Source: DASRHK01 sp963776465
GTDB lineage: Bacteria; Pseudomonadota; Gammaproteobacteria; Nevskiales; Nevskiaceae
Direction: 5' to 3'
Length of the DNA stretch: 64,000 nucleotides
Assembly: GCA_963776465.1 (NCBI GenBank)
Contig: CAVZMV010000002.1
Location: 682,001-746,000, forward strand
Part shown: piece by piece, positions 8,886 to 16,957 of the stretch
How positions within the stretch are numbered: position 1 is the first letter of the stretch
How the letters are laid out: each line of letters starts with the position of its first letter
Translations under genes and position numbers: made by a program
Notes under the pieces: generated by a model
Databases searched by the model: none
What the model was told of the DNA's origin: nothing
What the model saw: only the letters and a program-made list of their open reading frames with translations

Positions 8886-8933
8886 GAGGGGCTGTTAGCC
8901 CCGACTGCTTTCGGGGCCAACGGCCCCTCCTAC
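8882..8933. repeat. REP-like palindrome between convergent genes
   Basis: An imperfect palindrome starts with GTAGGAGGGGC and ends with GCCCCTCCTAC, with an inner GCCCCGA/TCGGGGC stem. Such GTAGGAG...CTCCTAC elements resemble dispersed REP sequences of xanthomonads and relatives. It fills the gap between the convergent ATL and M13 genes and could act as a two-way transcription stop, although it has no T-run. Confidence 0.7.
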
Positions 8934-8937
8934 ACCG

Positions 8938-10995
8938 TCACCAGATCCGGATGCGCTCGCTCTCGGGCTTGAACAGCTTGTCGCTTTCGACCACGCCGAA
9001 CGCGTCGTAGAACGCCGGCATGTTGACCACCGCGCCGTTGGCGCGGAATTCGCTGGGCGAGTGCGGATCCGACTTGATCCGGTTGAGCAGGTTCTCCTCG
9101 CGGTACTGGCGCCGCCATACCTGCGCCCAGCCCATGAAGAAGCGCTGGTCGCCAGTGAGCCCGTCGAGCACCGGCGCCGGCTGGCCGCCGAGCGAGATGC
9201 GGTAAGCCTTGTGGGCGATGGTGAGCCCGCCGAGGTCGGCGATGTTCTCGCCCAGCGTGAATTTGCCGTTGAGCTTGTATCCCTTCACCGGCTCGTAGGC
9301 GTCGTACTGCGCGGCGAGCCTGGCGGCGCGCTCCTCGAACTTGCGGCGATCGTCCTGCGTCCACCAGCTCTTGAGGTTGCCGTCGCCGTCGAACTGGCTG
9401 CCCTGATCGTCGAAGCCGTGACTGATTTCGTGGCCGATGACCGCGCCGATGCCGCCGTAGTTGGCCGCGTCGTCGGCGCGCGGGTCGAAGAACGGCGGCT
9501 GCAGGATCGCGGCCGGGAAGACGATCTCGTTCTTCTCCGGGTTGTAATAGGCGTTGACCGCCTGCGGCGTCATGCCCCACTCGTCGCGGTCGATCGGGCC
9601 GCCCAGCTTTTTGGCGTCACGCCGGTATTCGAAGCTGGCCACGCGCATGACGTTGCCGACGAGATCGCCGTCCTTGATTTCGAGATCATGGAAGTCGCGC
9701 CACTTGTCGGGATAGCCGATCTTGTAGCGGAACTTGGACAGCTTCTCCTTGGCGGCGAGCTGCGTCTTCTCGCTCATCCAGTCCAGCGTCTTGAATTCCT
9801 GGCCGTAGGCGCGCAGGAGATTCTTCACGAGCTCCTCGGCCCGGGCCTTGCTGTCGGCCGGGAAGCGGCGCTTGACGTAGATGCGGCCGAGCGCCTCGCC
9901 CAGGCACTCGTTGGCCGGCGAGTCGGGATTGCCGTTGCCGTGCTGCAGCACCGCCACGCCGCGCTTCCAGCGCGGCTTCTGCTCCTGGATGCCGTTGAGC
10001 GTGCGACCGTAGAAGTCGAAGTTCTCGTCGACGAACGCCTTCGACAGCATCGGCGCGTAGGCGCTGATCACCCGCCACTTGAAGTAGCGCTTCCAGGTGG
10101 CGAGCTTGGTGCTGCGGATCTCGCGGCCGACGGCTTTGGCGTAGCTGGGCTGCGCGACGATCACCGCGGAGAGCGAGCCGAAGCCCGCGGCCTTGAGGTA
10201 GGCCGGCCAGTCGATCTCGCCGGTCAGCTGCGAGAGCTCGGCGGTCGTCACCTTGTTGTAGGTCTTGATCGGATTGCGATTGTCGACCTTGTCCCACTGC
10301 GCCTTGGCCAGGCGCGTCTCGAATGCCATCACGTCCGCTGCCGCTGCCGCGGCGCCGTCGACGCCGGCGAGCGTGAGCATCCGCTCGGCGTGCTTCTGGT
10401 ACTTGCCGCGGATCTCCTTGAACTTGGCGTCGTCCTGCAGGTAGAAGTCGCGATCGGGCATGCCAAGGCCGCCCTGCACGAAATCGCCGATGTAATGCTC
10501 GGAGTCCTTGCGGTCCTGATGGACCACCGGGATCAGCGGCGCGTTGACGCCGATCTGCACCAGGTGCGCCATCTGGACGGGGATATCGCGCCGGGAGGCA
10601 AGCGCATCGATGCGCGCGAGCTCGGCAGCCAGCGGCTTGATGCCCAGGCTCTCCAGCTCGGCCTCCGCCATGAACGAGCGGTAGAAGTCGCCGACCTTCT
10701 GCGCGTCGCTGCCGGCCTCGTGCTTCTCGGCCGCGGTTTCCTGGATGATCTCGCGCAGATCGGCTTCCGCGTCGTCGGCCAGCTTGGTGAAGGCGCCGTA
10801 GTTGGACTTGTCCGCCGGGATCTGGATGCGCGCGAGCCAGGCGCCGTTCACCGCCCGGTAGAGATCGTCCTGCGGACGCACTTTCGGGTCGAAGTTCTGC
10901 CGGTCGATGCCCGAGACCTGGCTCTTGGGGACGACGCCGATGCTGGCGCACGCAGACAGCGTCAGGGCAGCCGCGCCCCACACGTAGCTCTTCAT
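8938..10995 (-). CDS. M13 family (neprilysin-like) zinc metallopeptidase, lipoprotein
   Basis: A 685-residue zinc endopeptidase of the M13/PepO family that should act outside the cytoplasm, lipid-anchored: the N-terminus has a hydrophobic core ending in the lipobox LSAC. The zinc site is complete: HEISH (His522, Glu523, His526) and Glu583 in GENIADLGG. The family NAYYNP segment precedes it, and the protein ends in Trp, as M13 peptidases usually do. The start at 10995 is set by GGAAGGAGAA a few bases upstream and by the lipoprotein signal; the open frame extends further upstream without homology. Bacterial M13 enzymes degrade small peptides; the substrate here is unknown. Confidence 0.95.
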   Translation of the reverse strand: MKSYVWGAAALTLSACASIGVVPKSQVSGIDRQNFDPKVRPQDDLYRAVNGAWLARIQIPADKSNYGAFTKLADDAEADLREIIQETAAEKHEAGSDAQKVGDFYRSFMAEAELESLGIKPLAAELARIDALASRRDIPVQMAHLVQIGVNAPLIPVVHQDRKDSEHYIGDFVQGGLGMPDRDFYLQDDAKFKEIRGKYQKHAERMLTLAGVDGAAAAAADVMAFETRLAKAQWDKVDNRNPIKTYNKVTTAELSQLTGEIDWPAYLKAAGFGSLSAVIVAQPSYAKAVGREIRSTKLATWKRYFKWRVISAYAPMLSKAFVDENFDFYGRTLNGIQEQKPRWKRGVAVLQHGNGNPDSPANECLGEALGRIYVKRRFPADSKARAEELVKNLLRAYGQEFKTLDWMSEKTQLAAKEKLSKFRYKIGYPDKWRDFHDLEIKDGDLVGNVMRVASFEYRRDAKKLGGPIDRDEWGMTPQAVNAYYNPEKNEIVFPAAILQPPFFDPRADDAANYGGIGAVIGHEISHGFDDQGSQFDGDGNLKSWWTQDDRRKFEERAARLAAQYDAYEPVKGYKLNGKFTLGENIADLGGLTIAHKAYRISLGGQPAPVLDGLTGDQRFFMGWAQVWRRQYREENLLNRIKSDPHSPSEFRANGAVVNMPAFYDAFGVVESDKLFKPESERIRIW

Positions 10996-11072
10996 ATGGA
11001 TGGTTCTCCTTCCCGGATCGGCAAGCGTTTTTTGACCGCGGGATGATACTTCAAGCCTTGCGGCCGGGCGCT

Positions 11073-11702
11073 CTACACGGACGCCGCGATCAGGCCGATG
11101 GCGAGCCAGTAGGTCGACAGGATCAGCGCCTGCGCGCCGGGGTACGAGCCGCGGAACTGGCGCACCGCCAGCGCCGAATCGGACAGCAGGAACACGAAAG
11201 CCCCGACGAGCGCGCACAGCGAGTCAGGCGAAGGGAGCGCGGCGTGCCGCGCGCTCGCCGCCAGCACCATCGCGAAGATCACCGCGCAGTAGACCACCAC
11301 CGGTGCCTTGAGCGGACCGGCGTGCGGCAGCAGGAACCACAAGAGCAGTGCGCCGTAAGGAACGACCACCCAGGCCCACCACGGCACCGCGATCGGGGTG
11401 ACGCCCTGCACGAACGCGGCGACGAACAAAAGGTGCGCGCACAGGAAACTGACCAGCCCGCCGATGAACCAGCCATTGCCCTTGAACATCAGGCAGACAT
11501 CGCCGACGGTGGACACCAGCAGCGCCGCGATGACGAGCTCGCGGTACGGCGTGGTTCCGTCGGCGCTCGCGGCAAAGGCCGCGATCAGGAGCGTGGTCAG
11601 CGGCTTGAGCAGATAGAAGCTGCGATGGCGCCGCTCGTTCCAGTCCGCGGCGATGGCCAGCATCGCGCAGACGACGGCGCCGGCCGCGAACAGGTTTATC
11701 AT
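11073..11702 (-). CDS. YhhN/TMEM86 family membrane protein (lysoplasmalogenase-like)
   Basis: A 209-residue, almost entirely hydrophobic protein with about eight membrane helices. The pattern of small helices with STVGDVCLMF in the middle and FLLSDSALAV near the end is that of the YhhN family, whose animal member TMEM86B is a lysoplasmalogenase; the conserved Asp residues of these two segments are present. Activity of bacterial members is little established. Start at 11702 chosen because GGGAGGGCGGA lies just before it, in preference to an in-frame ATG at 11738. It runs in the same direction as the M13 gene 77 bases downstream. Confidence 0.88.
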   Translation of the reverse strand: MINLFAAGAVVCAMLAIAADWNERRHRSFYLLKPLTTLLIAAFAASADGTTPYRELVIAALLVSTVGDVCLMFKGNGWFIGGLVSFLCAHLLFVAAFVQGVTPIAVPWWAWVVVPYGALLLWFLLPHAGPLKAPVVVYCAVIFAMVLAASARHAALPSPDSLCALVGAFVFLLSDSALAVRQFRGSYPGAQALILSTYWLAIGLIAASV

Positions 11703-11761
11703 TCCGCCCTCCCCGTTTACGACAAGCCTAGCAAACACGTGCCGACTGCGACGCGCCCGCG

Positions 11762-12451
11762 ATGAACGTGCACTGGTTCTGCCACGCGCCCTTCGAGGAC
11801 CTCGGCTGCATCGCGCCGTGGCTCGCGGCGCGGCACGCCAACGTCACCTGCACGCGCTTGCACGAAGGCGGCGTGCCGCCGCCGCCCGAGCAGTACGACT
11901 GGCTGATCGTCATGGGCGGCCCGATGAACGTCTACGAGTTTCAGCGCTACCCGTGGCTCAAGGGCGAGCGTGATGCGATCCGCGCCGCGTTGAGCGCCGG
12001 CAAGCGTGTCCTCGGGATCTGCCTGGGCGCGCAGCTGCTCGCGGACGTGCTGGGCGGCCAAGTCGCGCGCAACGTGCATCAGGAGATCGGCTGGTTTCAG
12101 GTCGAGCTCACCCCGGCAGGGCGCGCCGCCCGGGCTTTCGCCGAGAGTCAGCCGCAGTTCCAGGCGTTCCACTGGCACGGCGACACCTTCGCCATCCCGC
12201 CGGGATACGACAACCTGGCCACGAGCGAGGCCTGCGCCAACCAGGCGTTCGCCAGCCGTGACGCGCGCGTCGTCGGCCTGCAGTTCCACCCGGAGATCAC
12301 CGCCGCCAATGCGCGGGTCTGGTTCGAGCACGAGCGACCCGCGCCGGGACGTTACGTGCAGACGCCGGAGGAAATCCTGCGTGAGCTGCCGTACTTCGCG
12401 CAGAACAACCGTCAGATGTATCGGCTGCTCGCCCGCATGAGCGCCGCCTGA
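11762..12451 (+). CDS. Class I glutamine amidotransferase-like protein
   Basis: The 229-residue protein is a stand-alone class I glutamine amidotransferase domain like that of GMP synthase. The triad is complete: Cys87 in GICLGAQL, His176 and Glu178 in HPEI. Stand-alone members release ammonia from glutamine or have diverged to other gamma-glutamyl substrates; no synthetase partner is adjacent, so the pathway is unknown. It is separated from the downstream terC-like gene by only six bases and is probably cotranscribed with it. Confidence 0.88.
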   Translation: MNVHWFCHAPFEDLGCIAPWLAARHANVTCTRLHEGGVPPPPEQYDWLIVMGGPMNVYEFQRYPWLKGERDAIRAALSAGKRVLGICLGAQLLADVLGGQVARNVHQEIGWFQVELTPAGRAARAFAESQPQFQAFHWHGDTFAIPPGYDNLATSEACANQAFASRDARVVGLQFHPEITAANARVWFEHERPAPGRYVQTPEEILRELPYFAQNNRQMYRLLARMSAA

Positions 12452-12457
12452 TCGCCC

Positions 12458-13177
12458 ATGGACGCCCTGCTCAACCCGGAAATCTGGATCGCGCTGCTCA
12501 CGCTCGCGGGGCTGGAGATCGTGCTGGGCGTCGACAACATCATTTTCCTGACGATCATGGCCAACAAGCTGCCGGCCGAGCAGCGCGAGCGTGCCCGCAT
12601 CATCGGGCTGGCGGGCGCCTGCCTGACCCGCATCGCGCTGCTGCTGTCGCTGGCCTGGCTGGCGCGCATGACGGCGCCGCTGTTCACCGTCGCCGGCCAG
12701 GGCATCTCGGGCCGCGACATCGTGCTGATCCTCGGCGGCTTGTTCCTGATCGCCAAGGCCACGTACGAGATCCACGAGCAGGTGGAGGATTCCAAGGACA
12801 CCGCCGAAACCGCCATCGGCCGCGCCATGGCCGGGTTCGTGTCGGTGATCGTGCAGATCATGATCATCGACATCGTCTTCTCTCTGGACTCGGTGATCAC
12901 CGCCGTCGGCATGACCCAGAACATCCCGGTGATGGTCGCGGCGATCATGATCGCGGTGGGCGTGATGATGTTCTTCTCCGGGCCGGTCGGGCGCTTCGTC
13001 GAGCGCCATCCCACGATCAAGGTGCTGGCGCTGGCCTTCCTGATCCTGATCGGCATGGCGCTGGTGGCCGACGGGCTGGAGTTCCACGTGCCCAAGGCCT
13101 ACCTCTACTTCGCGATGGCGTTTTCCGTCGTCGTGGAGATGATCAACATCCGCGTCCGCCCGCCCCGCAAGGCCTAG
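12458..13177 (+). CDS. TerC family integral membrane protein
   Basis: This 239-residue protein has about seven membrane helices and the two signature acidic segments of the TerC family: LGVDNIIFL near residue 25 and FSLDSVITAVGM in the middle. Members such as TerC, Alx and YceF/MeeF are linked to tellurite tolerance and to manganese export or metal loading of exported proteins. No ter genes are nearby, so a metal-transport role is likelier than tellurite resistance. It lacks the CBS/CorC domains of YoaE-like members. Its stop overlaps the convergent acyltransferase gene by four bases. Confidence 0.92.
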   Translation: MDALLNPEIWIALLTLAGLEIVLGVDNIIFLTIMANKLPAEQRERARIIGLAGACLTRIALLLSLAWLARMTAPLFTVAGQGISGRDIVLILGGLFLIAKATYEIHEQVEDSKDTAETAIGRAMAGFVSVIVQIMIIDIVFSLDSVITAVGMTQNIPVMVAAIMIAVGVMMFFSGPVGRFVERHPTIKVLALAFLILIGMALVADGLEFHVPKAYLYFAMAFSVVVEMINIRVRPPRKA

Positions 13178-14319
13178 GCAGGCTCCGTAGGCGATTGCGG
13201 ATCCGGCGCCAGCCGGTGGCGCAGGTTCAACGCCGGCTCCTCCAGGAACTGGTACATCAGGCGCGCGAGCAGCAGCGCGATCGCGACGGTGGCCAGGCCA
13301 AGCAGGAAACTGCGCAGGTTCACCGGCACGCCGGTGAGAACGCCCTGGCGCGCTGCCCACGGCCGCACCAGGAACACCAGCGGCAGATGCAGCAGGTAGA
13401 TGCCGTAGGAATAGCGGCCCAGCCACATCAGCGCACGCGACTGCAGCAGCGCCCCGCTCCAGGCCGGCGCGCGCGCGTGCACGCGCAGCACCGCGGCGCC
13501 GAAGGCGATCGCCGCCAGCGTGGTTTCCAGCGCGATGCGCGGCGAGGTGTGCTCCGACGGCGAGGTCGCGACGATGCCGACGATGCCCAGGCCCGCCGCC
13601 AACCCGACGACGCCCGCAGTGTGGGCCCGCGCCAGCGCCTCTTCCGGGCGGAGCGTCGCGATCAACGCGCCGGCGATCAGGCCGTCGTACCGCGTCATCG
13701 TGCCCATGTAGAGCATCACCCAGTCGGCGTGCGCCGCCACCAGCGCGAGCTTGGAGGCGCAGCACACCGCGAAGAGCACGAGGCACAGCCGGCGCAGCGC
13801 CTGCGGCGGCGTCGCCAGGACCAGCAAGGGCCACACCAGGTAGAACTGCTCCTCCACCGCCAGCGACCAGAAATGGTTGACGCCGGGCCAGCCGCCGCTG
13901 ATGCCCTGCGCCATCAGCCAGTTCTGTACGTGCAGCACGTACCAAAGCGTGTAGTCGTGCAGGCGCGAGCCGCGCACGGACGCATCGACCTGGGGCAGCG
14001 CCAGCCAGATCAGCGCGATCACGAAGTAATACGCGGGCAGGATGCGCAGCACGCGGCGGATGTAGAAGCCGCGGAAGTAGCCGCCGTGTCCGCGCGTGCG
14101 CAGCAGGATGCCGGTGATGAGGTAACCCGACAGCACGAAGAACAGGTCCACGCCGAGCAGCATGCCGGGCTGCAGCTGCTTGACCAGGGTCGATGGGCCC
14201 GAAAGCGGCATGACCCAGAAGCAGTGCACCAGCAGCACCATGAGGATGGCCAGGCCGCGCAACGCGTCCAGCGGCGCGATGCGCTCGACGGCGTGGCTTC
14301 CCTGCGCTGGCCCGGTCAT
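13174..14319 (-). CDS. Acyltransferase 3 family membrane protein (OafA/YrhL-like)
   Basis: A 381-residue membrane acyltransferase predicted to O-acetylate a surface or secreted carbohydrate. The family start is clear: RIAPLDALRGLAILMVLLVH with the catalytic-site His of helix 1, then FFVLSGYLITG, then FYIRRVLRI. About ten membrane helices follow. The C-terminal SGNH domain found in some OafA proteins is absent. The start at 14319 precedes this motif by about 10 residues; the open frame continues upstream in antisense to the thioesterase gene and is not coding. The gene is convergent with terC (4-base overlap) and divergent from the thioesterase 18 bases away. Confidence 0.92.
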   Translation of the reverse strand: MTGPAQGSHAVERIAPLDALRGLAILMVLLVHCFWVMPLSGPSTLVKQLQPGMLLGVDLFFVLSGYLITGILLRTRGHGGYFRGFYIRRVLRILPAYYFVIALIWLALPQVDASVRGSRLHDYTLWYVLHVQNWLMAQGISGGWPGVNHFWSLAVEEQFYLVWPLLVLATPPQALRRLCLVLFAVCCASKLALVAAHADWVMLYMGTMTRYDGLIAGALIATLRPEEALARAHTAGVVGLAAGLGIVGIVATSPSEHTSPRIALETTLAAIAFGAAVLRVHARAPAWSGALLQSRALMWLGRYSYGIYLLHLPLVFLVRPWAARQGVLTGVPVNLRSFLLGLATVAIALLLARLMYQFLEEPALNLRHRLAPDPQSPTEPA

Positions 14320-14325
14320 AAGCCC

Positions 14326-14331
14326 TAATAT
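14326..14331 (+). promoter_or_regulatory. -10-like hexamer, possible leaderless start of the thioesterase gene
   Basis: TAATAT (5 of 6 to TATAAT) ends 7 bases before the ATG at 14338, so transcription would begin at or next to the start codon. No ribosome-binding sequence and no clear -35 box is present. Confidence 0.4.
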
Positions 14332-14337
14332 TGCCTG

Positions 14338-14790
14338 ATGGATCAAAGCCCACCCACGCCGATGCGCGCGCGTCCCGGATATCCGCACGTGCAGCGCATC
14401 AGCACGCGCTGGAAGGACAACGACGTCTACGGCCACGTCAACAACGTCGAGTACTTCAGCTTCTTCGACACCGTGATCAACCAGTTCCTGATCACGCGCG
14501 GCGGGCTCGACATCCATCGCGGCGCCGTCATCGGGCTGTGCGTGGAATCGCACTGCGCCTTCAAGCAGCCGCTCGCCTTCCCGAACGCGGTCGACGCGGC
14601 GCTGCGGGTTGCGCGCGTTGGCAACTCCAGCGTTCGCTACGAGATCGGTCTCTTCGGCGAAGCCGCCGCCGAGGCCGCGGCCGAAGGCTGGTTCGTCCAC
14701 GTGTTCGTCGACCGCGCGAGCCGGCGACCGCATCCGATCCCCGAGGCATTGCGGGCGGCGCTGCAGACCCTGCAGGTGGGCCGCGCATGA
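14338..14790 (+). CDS. Acyl-CoA thioesterase, 4HBT hotdog fold
   Basis: A 150-residue single hotdog domain of the 4-hydroxybenzoyl-CoA thioesterase/YbgC group. The diagnostic motif near residues 27-43 reads D-N-D-V-Y-GHVNN-x-x-Y, with the catalytic-type Asp. Such enzymes hydrolyse acyl- or aroyl-CoA esters in the cytoplasm; the substrate is not evident. It shares an ATGA overlap with the downstream alcohol dehydrogenase, so the two are translationally coupled and may act on the same small-molecule pathway. Confidence 0.9.
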   Translation: MDQSPPTPMRARPGYPHVQRISTRWKDNDVYGHVNNVEYFSFFDTVINQFLITRGGLDIHRGAVIGLCVESHCAFKQPLAFPNAVDAALRVARVGNSSVRYEIGLFGEAAAEAAAEGWFVHVFVDRASRRPHPIPEALRAALQTLQVGRA

Positions 14791-15917
14791 AGGTGCGCGC
14801 CGCCGTCCTGCGGCAGATGGGCCTGCCCGCCCCCTACGCGGAGTCGCGTCCGCTGTCGATCGAGACCATCGAGCTGGCGCCGCCCGGGCCGGGCGAGCTC
14901 CTGGTGCGCGTGCGCGCTGCCGGCCTGTGCCACTCGGACCTGTCGGTGATCGACGGCTCGCGTCCGCGCGTGATGCCGATGGTGCTGGGCCACGAAGCCT
15001 GCGGCGACGTGGTCGAGGTCGGCGCAGGCACGCAGGGCTTTGCCCGCGGCGACCAGGTGATCTTCGCGTTCGTCCCAGCCTGTGGCCATTGCGCGCCCTG
15101 CGCCAGCGGCCGGGCCGCGCTGTGCGAGCCCGGCGCCAAGGCCAACGTCGCCGGCACGCTGCTGTCGGGACATCGCCGCCTGCAGTCGCGCGGCGGCGGC
15201 GACCTGAACCATCACCTGGGCGTCTCCGGCTTCGCCGAGCACGCCGTGGTGTCGGCGCACTCGGCCGTGAAGATCGACGATCCGCTGCCGCCGGAGATCG
15301 CCGCGCTGTTCGGCTGCGCGGTAATGACCGGCGTCGGCGCGGTGGTGAACACGGCACGCGTCGCCGCCGGCGACAGCGTCGCCATCTTTGGCCTGGGCGG
15401 CGTTGGCCTGTCGGTGCTGCTCGGCGCGCGGCTCGCCGGGGCTGATCCAATCGTCGCCGTCGATCTGGTTCCGGCCAAGCTCGAGCTGGCGCGCGCGCTG
15501 GGCGCAACGCACACGGTGCTCGCCAGCGACGGCAGCGCCACCGACGCGGTGAAGCAGCACACCAAGGGCGGGGCGCAGTTCGTGTTCGAGACCGTCGGCG
15601 CCGAAGCAGTGCTGGCGCAGGCCTACGCGGCGACGCGCCGCGGCGGCACCACGGTGACGCTGGGCCTGCCGCATCCCGACAAGCGTTTCTCGGTTCCGGC
15701 CGTGAGCCTGGTGGCCGAGGAGCGCACGGTCAAAGGCTCCTACATGGGATCGGCCGTGCCCTCGCGCGACATCCCGCGCTTCGTCGCCCTTTATCGCGCC
15801 GGCCGTCTGCCGGTGGAGCGTCTGCTCACCGACCGGCTCACGCTCGACGACGTCAACGATGCCTTCGATCGGCTGGCGCGCGGCGACTCCGTGCGTCAGG
15901 TGATACTGTTCGAGTAG
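14787..15917 (+). CDS. Zinc-dependent alcohol dehydrogenase (MDR superfamily)
   Basis: The 376-residue protein has all zinc ligands of a medium-chain alcohol dehydrogenase: catalytic Cys48 and His69 (GHE motif) and structural Cys99, Cys102, Cys105 and Cys113. The nucleotide-binding turn GLGGVG lies near residue 190, and an Asp-containing strand (IVAVDLV) after it favours NAD. Length and the HRRL segment before the fold crossover resemble the class III-like or aryl-alcohol branch. The start at 14787 overlaps the thioesterase stop (ATGA). It probably oxidises a primary or aryl alcohol or reduces the matching aldehyde; the specific substrate is unknown. Confidence 0.9.
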   Translation: MKVRAAVLRQMGLPAPYAESRPLSIETIELAPPGPGELLVRVRAAGLCHSDLSVIDGSRPRVMPMVLGHEACGDVVEVGAGTQGFARGDQVIFAFVPACGHCAPCASGRAALCEPGAKANVAGTLLSGHRRLQSRGGGDLNHHLGVSGFAEHAVVSAHSAVKIDDPLPPEIAALFGCAVMTGVGAVVNTARVAAGDSVAIFGLGGVGLSVLLGARLAGADPIVAVDLVPAKLELARALGATHTVLASDGSATDAVKQHTKGGAQFVFETVGAEAVLAQAYAATRRGGTTVTLGLPHPDKRFSVPAVSLVAEERTVKGSYMGSAVPSRDIPRFVALYRAGRLPVERLLTDRLTLDDVNDAFDRLARGDSVRQVILFE

Positions 15918-15949
15918 ATGCGGCCCCGGGGGCCACCGCTGTCGATTTC

Positions 15950-16924
15950 ATGGAGCCGCTTGTACCGAGCATGACCGCTCAACCGCCCTACCTGGACGAC
16001 CCCGACGCGCTGGTGACCGCCGCGGACCAGGGGCATTACGAGTTCGTGCGCGCCCTCATCGCCTCGGGTGCGGACCCCAACATGACTACCGCCTTCGGCG
16101 ACACGCCGCTGATCGCCGCCGCCCGGCACGGTCACGACGCCATCATCGAGCTGCTGCTCGCGCACGGCGCCGACGTCCACGCCCAGGACCGCGACGGCGA
16201 CAACGCGCTGTCGGTGGCGGTGCACCACGGCCGCGAGTCCACCGTGGCGCTGCTCAAGGACCAGGGCGCCAAGGAGCCCGATGGCCCCTCGGCCAAGCAG
16301 CTGATGATGGATGCGCTGCGTAAGACCCAGCAGGCCGGCGCTGGCCTGATGCCGGCCACGGTGGTCACCGACCCGTTCGGCGAGCTCACGCGCCTGTCGG
16401 AGATGCTCGCGCACAAGCAGGACGGCAGCGGCGTCTGGCGGCTGCTGGTGGAGTCCGGCCGCAGCATCATGGTCGCCGACGGCTGCACGCTCTATCTCGT
16501 GCGCGAGAACAAGCTGCATGTCGAGGTGCTGGTGACGCACAGCCTGGGCATCGCCCTGGACGCGGCCGAAGGCCGCGGCGACATCGCCGAGCCGATGCCG
16601 ATCTACCTGCCCGAAGGCGGCGTCGACGAGTCCTCGCTGGCGGCGGTGTGCGCGGCATCGCGCCAGGCCGTCAACGTCCACGACGTGCGCGACCTGCCGA
16701 CCTGGACGCGCTCGCGGCGCTTCGACGACCACGTCGGCTACAGCACCGTGTCGGTGCTGAGCGTGCCGATCCTGTCGCGCGGCGAGATCTTCGGGGTGCT
16801 GCAGTTCGTCAACGCTACCGACTCCACGGGTCGCGTCGGCGCGTTCACGGCCCAGCACGAGACCATCGCCCACTCCATCGCCACGCTGATGTCGCTGGCG
16901 CAGCTGGTGTTCAACCTGGGTTAA
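15950..16924 (+). CDS. Ankyrin-repeat plus GAF domain protein
   Basis: A 324-residue cytoplasmic protein with two parts. Residues about 18-110 form three ankyrin repeats with the TPLIAAARHGH and LLLAHGADVHAQD consensus. Residues about 150-320 form a GAF domain, with VADGCTLYLV, the DVRDLP segment and the SVLSVPIL/GVLQFVNA strands seen in GAF domains of HD-GYP and cyclase proteins. No output domain (GGDEF, HD-GYP, kinase) follows. A sensor that works through protein-protein contact is the plausible reading. The start is uncertain: ATG 15950 or in-frame ATG 15971, neither with a good ribosome-binding site. Confidence 0.75.
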   Translation: MEPLVPSMTAQPPYLDDPDALVTAADQGHYEFVRALIASGADPNMTTAFGDTPLIAAARHGHDAIIELLLAHGADVHAQDRDGDNALSVAVHHGRESTVALLKDQGAKEPDGPSAKQLMMDALRKTQQAGAGLMPATVVTDPFGELTRLSEMLAHKQDGSGVWRLLVESGRSIMVADGCTLYLVRENKLHVEVLVTHSLGIALDAAEGRGDIAEPMPIYLPEGGVDESSLAAVCAASRQAVNVHDVRDLPTWTRSRRFDDHVGYSTVSVLSVPILSRGEIFGVLQFVNATDSTGRVGAFTAQHETIAHSIATLMSLAQLVFNLG

Positions 16925-16957
16925 ACGCTGCCGGCGGCGCGCGGTCCAATCTCTCCG

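Noticed and set aside
9061..11046. A 661-codon plus-strand open frame opposite the M13 peptidase gene
   Set aside because: Antisense shadow of a gene with intact zinc motifs.
13174..15507. N-terminal extension of the acyltransferase gene to 15507
   Set aside because: The added part is Arg/Pro-rich, antisense to the thioesterase and alcohol dehydrogenase genes, and the family N-terminus begins just after 14319.
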